A DNA stretch of 64,000 bases. Source: Corallococcus silvisoli (GTDB lineage: Bacteria; Myxococcota; Myxococcia; Myxococcales; Myxococcaceae). Below the pieces are notes generated by a model. It worked only from the letters and a program-made list of their open reading frames with translations. It was not told the origin of the DNA and ran no database searches. Numbering within the stretch: position 1 is the first letter of the stretch; each line of letters opens with the position of its first letter. The stretch lies in contig NZ_JAAAPJ010000006.1 in the NCBI RefSeq assembly GCF_009909145.1, positions 124,001 through 188,000 on the forward strand. The letters run 5' to 3'. Of the stretch, positions 1-7,845 are shown in pieces. Made by a program: the position numbers and the translations under genes.

Positions 1-1451
1 CGCAGGTAGTCATCCGCGTCGCCGTCACCGCTGAGCGCCACGAGGCGCAGGTCCTGTCCCATCCGGGTGCGCAGGGCCCGCGCCACCTGGTAGCCGTCCA
101 GCCCCGGCAGGCCCAGCTCCACGAGCACCAGCTCTGGCGACTGCTCCATCGCCAGCGCCACGCCTTGCGCGCCGTCCGGGGCCACCGTCACCTGGTGCCC
201 CCACAGCTCCAGCAGGTCGCGCAGCGACTGGCGCGCGTCCGGGTGGCCCTCCATCAGGAGGATGCGCCGCGCGCGGCGCGCGTCCGCGTCGCCCACTCCA
301 TCCAGCCGGCGGAGGCGGTCCTCGCGCAAGAGGGGCAGCCTCACCACGAACTCGCTGCCCTGCCCCAGCCCTCCGCTGGTGGCCTCCACGCTGCCGCCGT
401 GCATCCGCACCAGGGTGCGCACCAGCGTGAGCCCGATGCCCAGGCCCCCGCGGGAGCGCTCCAGGGACGTGTCCGCCTGCGCGAACAGGTCGAACATCGC
501 GGGCAGCTTCTCCTGCGGGATGCCGATGCCGGTGTCCTTCACCCGCAGCACCGCCTGCGCGGAGCCGTCCACGCCCTCCTGGAACAGCTCCACCGTGATG
601 GTGCCCTGGTCGGTGTACTTGGCCGCGTTGTCCAGCAGGTTGGTGAAGATCTGCTCCAGCCGGGTGGCGTCCCCCTGGAGCCACAGCGGCGCGGACGGCA
701 GGTGGGCCTCCAGCTTCAGCCCGCGCTCCTCCACGCGGGGGCGCAGGATGGAGAGCACCTGCTGGAAGCTGTCCGTGAGGTTCACCGGCTCCTGACGCAG
801 CTCCACCTTGCCCCGGGTGATGCGGCTGACGTCCAGCAGGTCATCCACCAGCCGCGCCAGGTGGTGCGTCTGGCGGTGGATGATGCCGTGCATCCGCGCT
901 TCCTTGTCGTCCGTGGAGCCCCTGCGCTCCAGGATGCCAATGGCCGTCATGATGGCGGCCAGCGGGTTGCGCAGCTCGTGGCCCAGCATGGCCAGGAACT
1001 CGTCCTTGCGCCGGTCCATCTCGATGAGCTGGTCCGTGCGCAGCCGGGCCTGCTGCTCCGCGTGGCGCAGGCGCAGGAGCGAGCGCACCGTGGCGACGAG
1101 CTCCGACGGCTCATAGGGCTGGGTGAGGTACGCGTCCGCGCCGCCCTCCAGGCCCTGCACCTTCTTGTCCGGCGTGACGAACGTCGCGGACGTGTGCATC
1201 ACCGCGATGGAGGCCGTGGCCGCGTTGGCGCGCAGGCGGGCGCAGACTTCATAGCCGCTGATGTCCGGCAGCTTCACGTCCAGGACGATGACGTCCGGGC
1301 GGTGCTGCTCCGCCAGCAGGATGGCCGCCATGCCGGTGGCGGCCTCCAGCACGTGGTAGCCGGACATCCTGAGGACGCGGTTGACGAGGTAGCGGTTGGC
1401 CTCATCGTCGTTGACGTTGAGGACCGTGGCCAGGCGGGGTTCTTCAGCCAC
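1..1451 (-). CDS. Hybrid sensor histidine kinase, REC-HisKA-HATPase-REC (3' part outside window)
   Basis: Cytoplasmic phosphorelay kinase, last gene of the minus-strand operon; the C terminus lies beyond base 1, leaving about 483 residues. The first receiver (about residues 9-125) has phospho-acceptor Asp58 in VLDVKLPD, but the usual KP is TQP, so the conserved Lys is Gln. HisKA follows with His158 in GHELRNP, then an HATPase with NLLDNAAKYT, DTGIGIP and GGLGIGL. A second receiver starts near residue 396 and has Glu445 where the phospho-acceptor Asp should be (LVELGLPG). There is no membrane segment. The GTG start at 1451 overlaps the upstream kinase gene by 8 bases, implying translational coupling. 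The receiver-first layout suggests it takes phosphate or protein-protein input rather than sensing a ligand itself. The signal is unknown. Confidence 0.9.
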   Translation of the reverse strand, partial: MAEEPRLATVLNVNDDEANRYLVNRVLRMSGYHVLEAATGMAAILLAEQHRPDVIVLDVKLPDISGYEVCARLRANAATASIAVMHTSATFVTPDKKVQGLEGGADAYLTQPYEPSELVATVRSLLRLRHAEQQARLRTDQLIEMDRRKDEFLAMLGHELRNPLAAIMTAIGILERRGSTDDKEARMHGIIHRQTHHLARLVDDLLDVSRITRGKVELRQEPVNLTDSFQQVLSILRPRVEERGLKLEAHLPSAPLWLQGDATRLEQIFTNLLDNAAKYTDQGTITVELFQEGVDGSAQAVLRVKDTGIGIPQEKLPAMFDLFAQADTSLERSRGGLGIGLTLVRTLVRMHGGSVEATSGGLGQGSEFVVRLPLLREDRLRRLDGVGDADARRARRILLMEGHPDARQSLRDLLELWGHQVTVAPDGAQGVALAMEQSPELVLVELGLPGLDGYQVARALRTRMGQDLRLVALSGDGDADDYL

Positions 1452-3492
1452 GGGGGTTCACCTCCCGCAGGTCCCGGTGCCCCAGGCCCGCCTTGGTCAG
1501 CGCGTCGCGGATGCGCGTGATGGCCACCTCCCGGCTGAGCGTGTGCTTGGCGAGGATGGCGGAGGTCTCGCGCGCGAGCCGCGCCCGCTCCGGCTCCTGG
1601 AGCTGGTGGGAGGTGTGCAGGATGATGGGGATGTCGCGCGTGCGTGGATCCGCCTTCAGTTCGTCCAGCACGTCGAAGGCGGTGATGTCTGGCAGCACGA
1701 AGTCCAGGAAGACGAGGTGCGGGGCGCTCTCGCGGGCGATGCGCACGCCCTCGCGGCCGCCGGAGGCCTCCAGCAGTTGGTAGGACGTGTCCTTGAGCAG
1801 CTGCTTGAGCAGGTAGCGGTGCACGTCGTCGTCGTCGATGATGAGCAGCCGCTCCACCGGCCCGGTGCGCGCGAGCGACGTCAGCTTCTTCTGCAGGCGC
1901 AGCTCGTCCACGGGCTTGAGCCAGAACTCGTCGGCGCCCAGGGCGCGGGCCTTCTGCTCGCGGTCCGTCACGGTGACGACGAGGATGGGGATGTCGCGCG
2001 TCTGTTCGCCGTTCTTCATCTCCGCGAGGAAGCTCCAGCTCGTCTCGCCCTCCAGCATCACGTCCAGCACCATGGCGGCGGGCCGCACGCGCTGCATCAC
2101 CTTGCGCGCGTCCTCCACGGTGCGCACCGGCAGCACCTGGAAGCCGGAGCGCGCCAGGTACTTCTCGTAGAGGAACAGCGTCTGGCGGTCGTCCTCCAGC
2201 ACCAGCACCGGCGAGCGCCCGGGGTCCAGCGCCTGGCTGCGCTGGGTGAGGCCCGTCATCTCCGACACCTCCGGGTGGACGCGCGGCAGGGTGATGACGA
2301 AGGTGGAGCCCTCGCCCAGGGTGCTCCGCACGGTGAGCGCGCCGCCCAGGAGCTCCGTCAGCTTGCGCGCCAGCGTCAGGCCCAGGCCGGTGCCCTTCAC
2401 GCGCCGCTGCAGGTGGCTGTCCACCTGGATGAACTCCTCGAAGACGCGCTCGTGGTTCTCCGGGGCGATGCCGATGCCCGTGTCCTTCACGGTGAACACC
2501 ACCGTGTCCTTGGGCCCGGGGGCCACGGACACCGTGATGGCGCCGGACTCGGTGAACTTCACCGCGTTGGAGACCAGGTTGCGCACCACCTGGCTGAGCT
2601 TGGCTTCGTCCGTCTCCAGCTCCAGCGGCTCGGCGGGGCCCTCGAAGTCGAGCGCCACCTGGGACTCCGGTGGCAGGAGCGGCCGCGTCATGCCGCGCAG
2701 CGCGCTCATGAAGTCGGACACGACGAAGCGGCTGTGGCGCAGCGCCGTCTTGCCGGACTCCACCTTGGACAGGTCCAGCAGGTCGTTGACCAGCTCGAAG
2801 AGGGCCTCCGCGGAGCCGCGGATGAACTGGACCTGCTTCTCCTGCTCCGGCGCGAGGCTGCCGTTGAGCGGATTGAGCAGCACCTTGGACAGCCCGAGGA
2901 TGGAGTGCAACGGCGTGCGGAACTCGTGGCTCACGTTGGCCACCACGCGGCTCTTGATTTCAGACGCGCGCTGAAGGCTCTCCGCCTTCTCGTCCAGGGC
3001 GGCGTGCAGGCTCCGGACGCCCCGGTTGGACTCCTCCAGCTCCCGGTTGAGGCGGGCGAGCTCCTCCGCGCGGCGCTTGAGCTCGTGCTGCTGGCGCTCC
3101 GTCTCGCGGTGGAGCGCGGCCAGCTCTCCCAAGGTGGTGCCCACCTGGATGAGCGCGGTGCCGTAGTCCTCCGGCACCAGGCTGCCGACCAGGACGACGC
3201 CCCCCTCATGGGGCCGGGCGCGGAAGGCGAAGGTGGTGGGCTTGTGGTCGCGCTGGAGGATGAGCTCCCAGCCGTCCACGGCTTCGTCGCGCGCCTGCAC
3301 GAGCAGCTTCTCCACCTTGCCCTCGCTGCCGGCGCTGGCCAGGCTCCGCAGCGACTGACCCGGCGTGATGCCCAGCAGGCGGGCGGCGCGCTCGTCGCGC
3401 CAGACGACGGTCCCATGCGCGTCGCAGGCCAGGGCCAGCTCGCGGCTGAGCGCGTCGACCATCCCAGAGGCGCGGTCATCCAAGGGCGTCAT
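1444..3492 (-). CDS. Hybrid histidine kinase, PAS-like/HisKA/HATPase with two C-terminal receivers
   Basis: A 682-residue soluble kinase. Residues 10-115 look like a PAS-type sensor (GTVVWRDERAARLLGITPG). A charged coiled coil spans about 120-180. HisKA carries His189 (NVSHEFRTPLHS), and the HATPase has N305-region NLVSNAVKFT, DTGIGIAP and GTGLGLTL. Two intact receivers follow, with Asp477 (MVLDVML) and Asp597 (VFLDFVL), and Lys in WLKPVD. The ATG at 3492 overlaps the upstream stop as ATGA. Longer in-frame starts exist but would run through the neighbouring gene. Two receivers after the kinase core suggest a multi-step relay, and the following gene supplies another kinase. No DNA-binding output is encoded nearby. 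Confidence 0.9.
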   Translation of the reverse strand: MTPLDDRASGMVDALSRELALACDAHGTVVWRDERAARLLGITPGQSLRSLASAGSEGKVEKLLVQARDEAVDGWELILQRDHKPTTFAFRARPHEGGVVLVGSLVPEDYGTALIQVGTTLGELAALHRETERQQHELKRRAEELARLNRELEESNRGVRSLHAALDEKAESLQRASEIKSRVVANVSHEFRTPLHSILGLSKVLLNPLNGSLAPEQEKQVQFIRGSAEALFELVNDLLDLSKVESGKTALRHSRFVVSDFMSALRGMTRPLLPPESQVALDFEGPAEPLELETDEAKLSQVVRNLVSNAVKFTESGAITVSVAPGPKDTVVFTVKDTGIGIAPENHERVFEEFIQVDSHLQRRVKGTGLGLTLARKLTELLGGALTVRSTLGEGSTFVITLPRVHPEVSEMTGLTQRSQALDPGRSPVLVLEDDRQTLFLYEKYLARSGFQVLPVRTVEDARKVMQRVRPAAMVLDVMLEGETSWSFLAEMKNGEQTRDIPILVVTVTDREQKARALGADEFWLKPVDELRLQKKLTSLARTGPVERLLIIDDDDVHRYLLKQLLKDTSYQLLEASGGREGVRIARESAPHLVFLDFVLPDITAFDVLDELKADPRTRDIPIILHTSHQLQEPERARLARETSAILAKHTLSREVAITRIRDALTKAGLGHRDLREVNPRG

Positions 3493-4193
3493 GAGTGCGT
3501 CTCCTCCCCAGCGTCGGGGATCCGCGCGAACACCGTCCGCGCTTCCGGGTGGCCTGTCCCCAGCCCTGCCCGCAGCGCCTCCAGGAGGTGCGGGAAGGTC
3601 AGGGGGGAGAGCCCCCGGCGGGGCCAGAAGCTTGAGTACCACTGGATGTGCGCGTCCCACAGGTCGGCGCGGTCCAGGGCGAGCGCATCCGACAGATAGG
3701 ACAGGTGGAGGCGCGCCTCTTGTTCCAGGCGGAGGGGATTTCCCGGAGGGAGTGTCCGCTCCAAGGCAGGAATGACAGCGGCGATGAGCGCGGGTGTGTG
3801 CGCCTCCAGGAGGTGGGCGGGCCCTTCGGTGTAGCGCAGGGCCCCTCGGGCGGCCTGGACGTAGGTGAAGGGGAGGGTGTCCGGGCCGAAGCCCTCCGCC
3901 TGGAGGGCGTGGGCGAGCCCATCGAAGTTCTGGTCCAGGTGCAGGGAGCACATGCCGCGCGTGACGAGCAGGGTGCGCAGCCAGCGCGCGTAGGTCTCCA
4001 GCAGGGCGGGGTGGGCCGCGTCGAGCGCCTGGACCAGATAGCGGACATGGTGGACGGCGTCCTCGTCACCGAAACGGCGGGCGCGCTGGGGCCCGTAGCG
4101 GGCGTCCCAGAACGGATCCGCGTACATCGGCTGGACGGAGGCGGAGGCGAGGGACGCGGCTCGGGCCTCTACCTCGCGGCTGACGGTGGGCAT
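3489..4193 (-). CDS. Unknown protein between B12-binding protein and kinase
   Basis: A 234-residue soluble, mostly helical protein that I cannot assign to a family. The first half is rich in His and aromatic residues (DAVHHVRYLVQALDAAHP, CSLHLDQNFDGLAHAL). The stretch from about residue 165 (SYLSDALALDRADLWDAHIQ) faintly resembles the start of a B12-binding helical cap domain, but this is a weak impression only. It starts 4 bases after the stop of the B12-binding gene and ends in an ATGA overlap with the kinase. It is therefore certainly part of the same transcript and is a candidate adaptor between sensor and kinases. No signal peptide or membrane helix is present. Confidence 0.75.
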   Translation of the reverse strand: MPTVSREVEARAASLASASVQPMYADPFWDARYGPQRARRFGDEDAVHHVRYLVQALDAAHPALLETYARWLRTLLVTRGMCSLHLDQNFDGLAHALQAEGFGPDTLPFTYVQAARGALRYTEGPAHLLEAHTPALIAAVIPALERTLPPGNPLRLEQEARLHLSYLSDALALDRADLWDAHIQWYSSFWPRRGLSPLTFPHLLEALRAGLGTGHPEARTVFARIPDAGEETHS

Positions 4194-4197
4194 GGCG

Positions 4198-4857
4198 TCA
4201 CACTCCCAGGGTTCGACAGGTGGAGGCGACCAGTTCCCGGGCGCTCTTGCCGAAGAAAGACACTTTCAGCTCCTCCTCGATGACGGGCGTCCAGTCGAAG
4301 GCGAGTCCCCCCACGGCGATGGGGAGCGCCGGGGCGACTTCGCGCACCTTGCGCACGGACTCGCGCACCTGGGGCAGGTGGAAGGGCATGGTGACGGAGA
4401 GGGCCAGCAGGTCCGGCGGCGCTTCGCGCACCATCCGGGCCAGGTGATCCGCGGGCACGTTGGCGCCGATGAAGCGCACGTCGAAGCCGGCCATCTCCAG
4501 GAAGTCGCTGGCCATGCGCGCGCCCACCTCGTGCAGTTCGCCCTCCACGCACGCCATCATCACGACCTTGCCGTTGGACGGGTCGCGGGGCAGGTGGCGG
4601 TACAGGTGGGCCAGGACGAACTGGGAGATGGCGGTGGCCATGTGCTCCTGGGCCACGGAGATGTGGTTCTCCTGCCAGAGCCGGCCAATCTCGTACTGGG
4701 CGGCCTGGATGATGCTCAGGTGCAGGTCCTGGAGCGGCACGCCGCACAGCAGCCCTTCATCCACGAGCAGGCGCAGGGCCTCCTGGCGGTTTCCGGAGAG
4801 CTGCGCGGTGAGGTACCGCGTCCGCAGCGATTCGATGACGGAGGGAGATGGGTGCAA
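4198..4857 (-). CDS. Standalone cobalamin-binding protein with CarH-type photosensor signature
   Basis: First gene of the kinase operon. It has the two-part fold of B12 photoreceptors: a helical cap (about residues 7-90) and a Rossmann B12-binding domain (about 95-219). The cap contains W61-x9-E71-H72, the Wx9EH motif that in CarH surrounds the adenosyl group. The Rossmann part has E107-L-H109-x2-G112 in place of the usual DxHxxG, with His109 as the likely lower cobalt ligand, then SVT for SxL and a GG in AVGGLAFD. There is no MerR DNA-binding domain, unlike CarA/CarH. The start is uncertain: a TTG at 4857 sits just before the fold, and no in-frame ATG or GTG is close upstream. A light- or B12-sensing role feeding the downstream kinases is inferred. 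Confidence 0.85.
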   Translation of the reverse strand: MHPSPSVIESLRTRYLTAQLSGNRQEALRLLVDEGLLCGVPLQDLHLSIIQAAQYEIGRLWQENHISVAQEHMATAISQFVLAHLYRHLPRDPSNGKVVMMACVEGELHEVGARMASDFLEMAGFDVRFIGANVPADHLARMVREAPPDLLALSVTMPFHLPQVRESVRKVREVAPALPIAVGGLAFDWTPVIEEELKVSFFGKSARELVASTCRTLGV

Positions 4858-5045
4858 GGGAGCCGTACGAAGGGCGGAGGGGGCAGGGTAGGGAGGTTTC
4901 GGTGGGGGATAAACCCTGGAGACGAGGCTCGCATCCGTGAGTGAACATTCACCGGGCAGGCCGCCGCGGCGGCGGCTTTTCCGCTTGCAGGGCAGGCGGG
5001 CGGTGGGGAAGGGCGCGCTCCTTTCAATCGTGCTACGTGAAATGC

Positions 5046-5774
5046 ATGATTGGCCGCTTTTCCCTTCTTGTGTGGCTCGGGATGGGCGCGCTGGGGTGTT
5101 CAGCTCCGCGACCCGTGGAGGGCGTCTGGCAGCCAGGGCCTGATGCAACGTTGGAGGCCATTCCCGGGCCCCTGAAGAACTTCGGGCCCTATGACCTCGC
5201 CGCTGACGCGTTATCGGCCGCGTGTCCGCTCATCCTCTCCAAGCCGAACGCGACCGTGGTCGCACTCCAGGAGACGCAGCCCGAGGTGGCCCTCCGCACC
5301 GCGACGGAGTACTGCGCATGGCTCTACGCCACGCCCGAGGGGCGCTACGAGATGAGCATGCTGTCGGACTCGTCCCGCCCCGGAGACGCGGTGCGCGGCT
5401 TGAAGAGTTGTTCGCTTCCCCCGTTCGTGGACGATCCCCGCTATGCACGCGGCAGCCTCAAGCAGATCTTCGCGCTGCACAACCATCCCTTCGGGACGCG
5501 CCTCTCACCGAGGGACCTGCGCTTCATCGAGTCGATGGCCACGGTCCACGACTGGGAGGTCCTGACGCGAGAGGGCCGCATCCGCCTGTCCATCATCGCG
5601 TTCTTCTCCCGGTCACGGGATGCGAGCGCGCCCACGTGCGACGGCTTCTATCAATACGTTCCGGCGACCCGGGAGATGATGCTCTGGACGCATTCGGATG
5701 GCAGGTGGAGGCAGGAGTCCCATGGCATCGTCACCTGGCTCGATGAGCGCACCTATCGTCTGGATGCGCGGTAG
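5046..5774 (+). CDS. Lipoprotein with JAMM/JAB-like motif
   Basis: A 242-residue protein with a short lipoprotein signal (lipobox-like MGALGC around residue 17), so probably membrane-anchored outside the cytoplasm. The mature part contains HNHPFGTRLSPRDL, which matches the zinc-binding HxHPxGxxxSxxD of JAB/MPN (JAMM) metalloproteases, with several upstream acidic residues (QETQPEVALRTATEY) as candidates for the catalytic Glu. JAMM domains are usually cytoplasmic or in phage tail proteins, so a lipoprotein form is unusual. GTG at 5037 is an alternative start. It is followed after 9 bases by another lipoprotein gene, and the two likely form one transcript divergent from the kinase operon. Function is otherwise unknown. 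Confidence 0.75.
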   Translation: MIGRFSLLVWLGMGALGCSAPRPVEGVWQPGPDATLEAIPGPLKNFGPYDLAADALSAACPLILSKPNATVVALQETQPEVALRTATEYCAWLYATPEGRYEMSMLSDSSRPGDAVRGLKSCSLPPFVDDPRYARGSLKQIFALHNHPFGTRLSPRDLRFIESMATVHDWEVLTREGRIRLSIIAFFSRSRDASAPTCDGFYQYVPATREMMLWTHSDGRWRQESHGIVTWLDERTYRLDAR

Positions 5775-5783
5775 GAGGGCCGC

Positions 5784-6344
5784 ATGCGAACGCAGATCAT
5801 CTCGCTGAGGACGGTCGCGCTGGTGCTGGGGCTGCTCGGGTGCGCCCGGCGGCACGACCCTCTTTCGACGCCGGTCCTCGATGACCGGTCCATCCGCTTC
5901 CCGGTCTCCTCCGACGCGAGCGTCATCCCGGCGGGTACCCCCGTCGTGCTGGACGGCGAAACGCTGCGCGCCTTGATGATCGTCTCACGGGACCTGTTCC
6001 CCCTGGGGAGCGCGGCGACGTCCTGTGACAGCCGTCCCGAGTCCTACTCGTACCGGGTCCTCCGGCAGGAGGGCCTTCTCTTCGTCTACGTGGAGGAGAA
6101 CCCCACCGCCTGTGGCCGGCGGTTTCCGTCGCTCGATTCTGGTGCGAAGTACGCCCTGCGTTCGGATGGACACATCCTCCGGCGCATCGTCGACGGCGTG
6201 GACGAGGAGGACGACCTGCGGGGTGTGATGCTGCCGGACGGCGGGGTGGAGACCGTCCTCGTGCCTCCCAGCCAGGGCGTCCTTCCGGAGGATGCGGGTG
6301 TCGCGAGCCCGCTGGACGCGGGGGCGTCTCCCGTCGTGCGATGA
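5784..6344 (+). CDS. Small lipoprotein, unknown function
   Basis: A 186-residue protein with a typical lipoprotein signal (VLGLLGC at about residues 14-20). The remainder is hydrophilic, with three Cys in the mature part and an Asp/Ala/Pro-rich tail. No catalytic motif was recognised. It lies 9 bases after the JAMM-like lipoprotein gene, preceded by an AGGAGG-type ribosome binding site (gtaggagggccgc), so the two products may work together. Genes of this type are common in myxobacteria. Confidence 0.7.
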   Translation: MRTQIISLRTVALVLGLLGCARRHDPLSTPVLDDRSIRFPVSSDASVIPAGTPVVLDGETLRALMIVSRDLFPLGSAATSCDSRPESYSYRVLRQEGLLFVYVEENPTACGRRFPSLDSGAKYALRSDGHILRRIVDGVDEEDDLRGVMLPDGGVETVLVPPSQGVLPEDAGVASPLDAGASPVVR

Positions 6345-6523
6345 GCTTCTCGGGTGGGCACGTGTGCTCCGCGTGCTCATCCTGGCGACCGGCCGGGCGG
6401 TGCTCCACTGCTCAGGGGTGGCCGGGCCGGTGGGAAACAGGGTAGGCACGCCACTTCGGAAAGCAGCCGGTGACAGATTTCCAGGGCACGGGTGTTCCCT
6501 GCTCCAACCGGGAGGCGCGTGCG

Positions 6524-7003
6524 GTGTCCGTCGATGTGGAGGCCTATTACCGGCGCTATGGCCCCCAGGTGCTCCGGCGCTGTCGCTTCCTGCTGCGCGA
6601 CGAGGAACAGGCCGTGGACGCCATGCATGACGTGTTCGTGCAGCTGCTGCGCTACCAGTCCGCCCTGAAGGACGCGGGGCCCTCCAGCCTGCTGCATCAG
6701 ATCGCCACCCGCGTGTGTCTCAACCGCCTGCGCGGCGCGAAGCGACGCCCGGAGGACCGGGAGGATGAGCTGGTGTTGCGCATCGCCGCGTCCGGCGACG
6801 TCGAGGCCCGCACCGCCGCTCGGGGCCTGCTGGACCGCCTCTTCGGGCGCGTGCCCGCGTCCAGCCGCGACATCGCCGTGCTCCACCTGGTGGATGGCAT
6901 GACGCTGGAGGAAACGGCCCGCGAGGTGGGCCTGTCCGTGTCCGGAGTGCGCAAGCGCCTCCGGGCCCTGTCCGCTGTCCTGCAGGAGCTGGAGGCCGCA
7001 TGA
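6524..7003 (+). CDS. ECF-type RNA polymerase sigma factor
   Basis: A 159-residue sigma-70 family protein. Region 2 spans about residues 5-70 (YYRRYGPQVLRRCRFLLRDE; AMHDVFVQLL), and region 4 about 100-155, with the helix-turn-helix MTLEETAREVGLSVSGVRKR. The GTG start at 6524 is preferred because GGGAGG lies 8 bases upstream; an ATG at 6470 lacks a site. Its stop overlaps the start of the anti-sigma-like gene. The three overlapping genes from here to 10103 form one unit, so this factor probably controls, or is controlled together with, the caspase-family protein. Its own promoter target was not identified. Confidence 0.9.
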   Translation: MSVDVEAYYRRYGPQVLRRCRFLLRDEEQAVDAMHDVFVQLLRYQSALKDAGPSSLLHQIATRVCLNRLRGAKRRPEDREDELVLRIAASGDVEARTAARGLLDRLFGRVPASSRDIAVLHLVDGMTLEETAREVGLSVSGVRKRLRALSAVLQELEAA

Positions 7004-7845
7004 TGTCCCCCCACCGCACCCCGGATTGGCTGCTGGAGCGCATCGCGCTGGGAGAGCTGCCCCCGGACGAGCTCGCCGCCGCCCGCGACCGCCTGGCCCA
7101 CGAACCGGACGGCCCCGCGCGCCTCGCCGCCCTGGAGGCCGACTCACGCGCCACCCTGGAGGCCCTGCCCCCCGACCGCGTCGCCCGCGAGGTGAAGGCC
7201 CGCGCCGCCCGCAAGCTCCAGCTCGTGCCCCCCCACGCGGAGGCGCCGCCGTCGCGCCCTTCGTGGCGCTTCCTGCCCGCCCTGGTGCCGGTGCTCGCCG
7301 CCGCCGCCGTGGTCGTCCTCGCGAGGCCGGGCTCCTCGCCGGAGGGACAGGAGGCGCCGCACTCGCCCTGGCCGGGCACCGAGGCCCCCCCGGGTGTCCT
7401 GGAGGCCACGCGCAGCAAGGGGCTCCAGCCTCGGCTCGACGTGCACCGCCAGGTCGCCTCCCGCACCGAGCGCCTCACCGACGGCGCCCCCGCCCAGGCC
7501 GGTGACGTGGTGCAGCTGTCGTACACCGCCGCCGGCAGGGTCCAGGGCGTCATCGTCTCCGTGGACGGCCGGGGCGCCGTCACCGCGCACCTGCCGGATC
7601 AGGGCGACACGTCCGTGCCGCTGGCGCGCTCCGGCACGCACCTGCTGCCCCGCGCCTATGAGCTGGACGACGCCCCCGGCTTCGAGCGCTTCTTCCTCAT
7701 CACCGCCGACGCCCCCTTCGACCGGGAGGACGTGATGGCCGCCGCGCGCGTGCTCGCCGCATCCCCCGACGCCCGCACCGCGCCGCTGGCCCTGCCCTCG
7801 GGCCTGGGCCAGACATCCTTCCTGCTGGAGAAGCCCTCGCGATGA
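7000..7845 (+). CDS. Membrane anti-sigma-factor-like protein
   Basis: A 281-residue protein. The N-terminal 60 residues (PDWLLERIALGELPPDELAA) resemble the helical cytoplasmic domain of anti-sigma factors. One transmembrane helix lies near residues 88-108 (ALVPVLAAAAVVVLA). The C-terminal 170 residues would be periplasmic, with a DUF4384-like look (GDVVQLSYTAAGRVQGVIVS). It overlaps the sigma gene by 4 bases and the caspase gene by 4 bases. The second ATG at 7003 is an equally good start. No zinc-binding HxxxCxxC is seen, so a ZAS-type mechanism is unlikely. The position supports the role more strongly than the sequence does. Confidence 0.75.
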   Translation: MMSPHRTPDWLLERIALGELPPDELAAARDRLAHEPDGPARLAALEADSRATLEALPPDRVAREVKARAARKLQLVPPHAEAPPSRPSWRFLPALVPVLAAAAVVVLARPGSSPEGQEAPHSPWPGTEAPPGVLEATRSKGLQPRLDVHRQVASRTERLTDGAPAQAGDVVQLSYTAAGRVQGVIVSVDGRGAVTAHLPDQGDTSVPLARSGTHLLPRAYELDDAPGFERFFLITADAPFDREDVMAAARVLAASPDARTAPLALPSGLGQTSFLLEKPSR

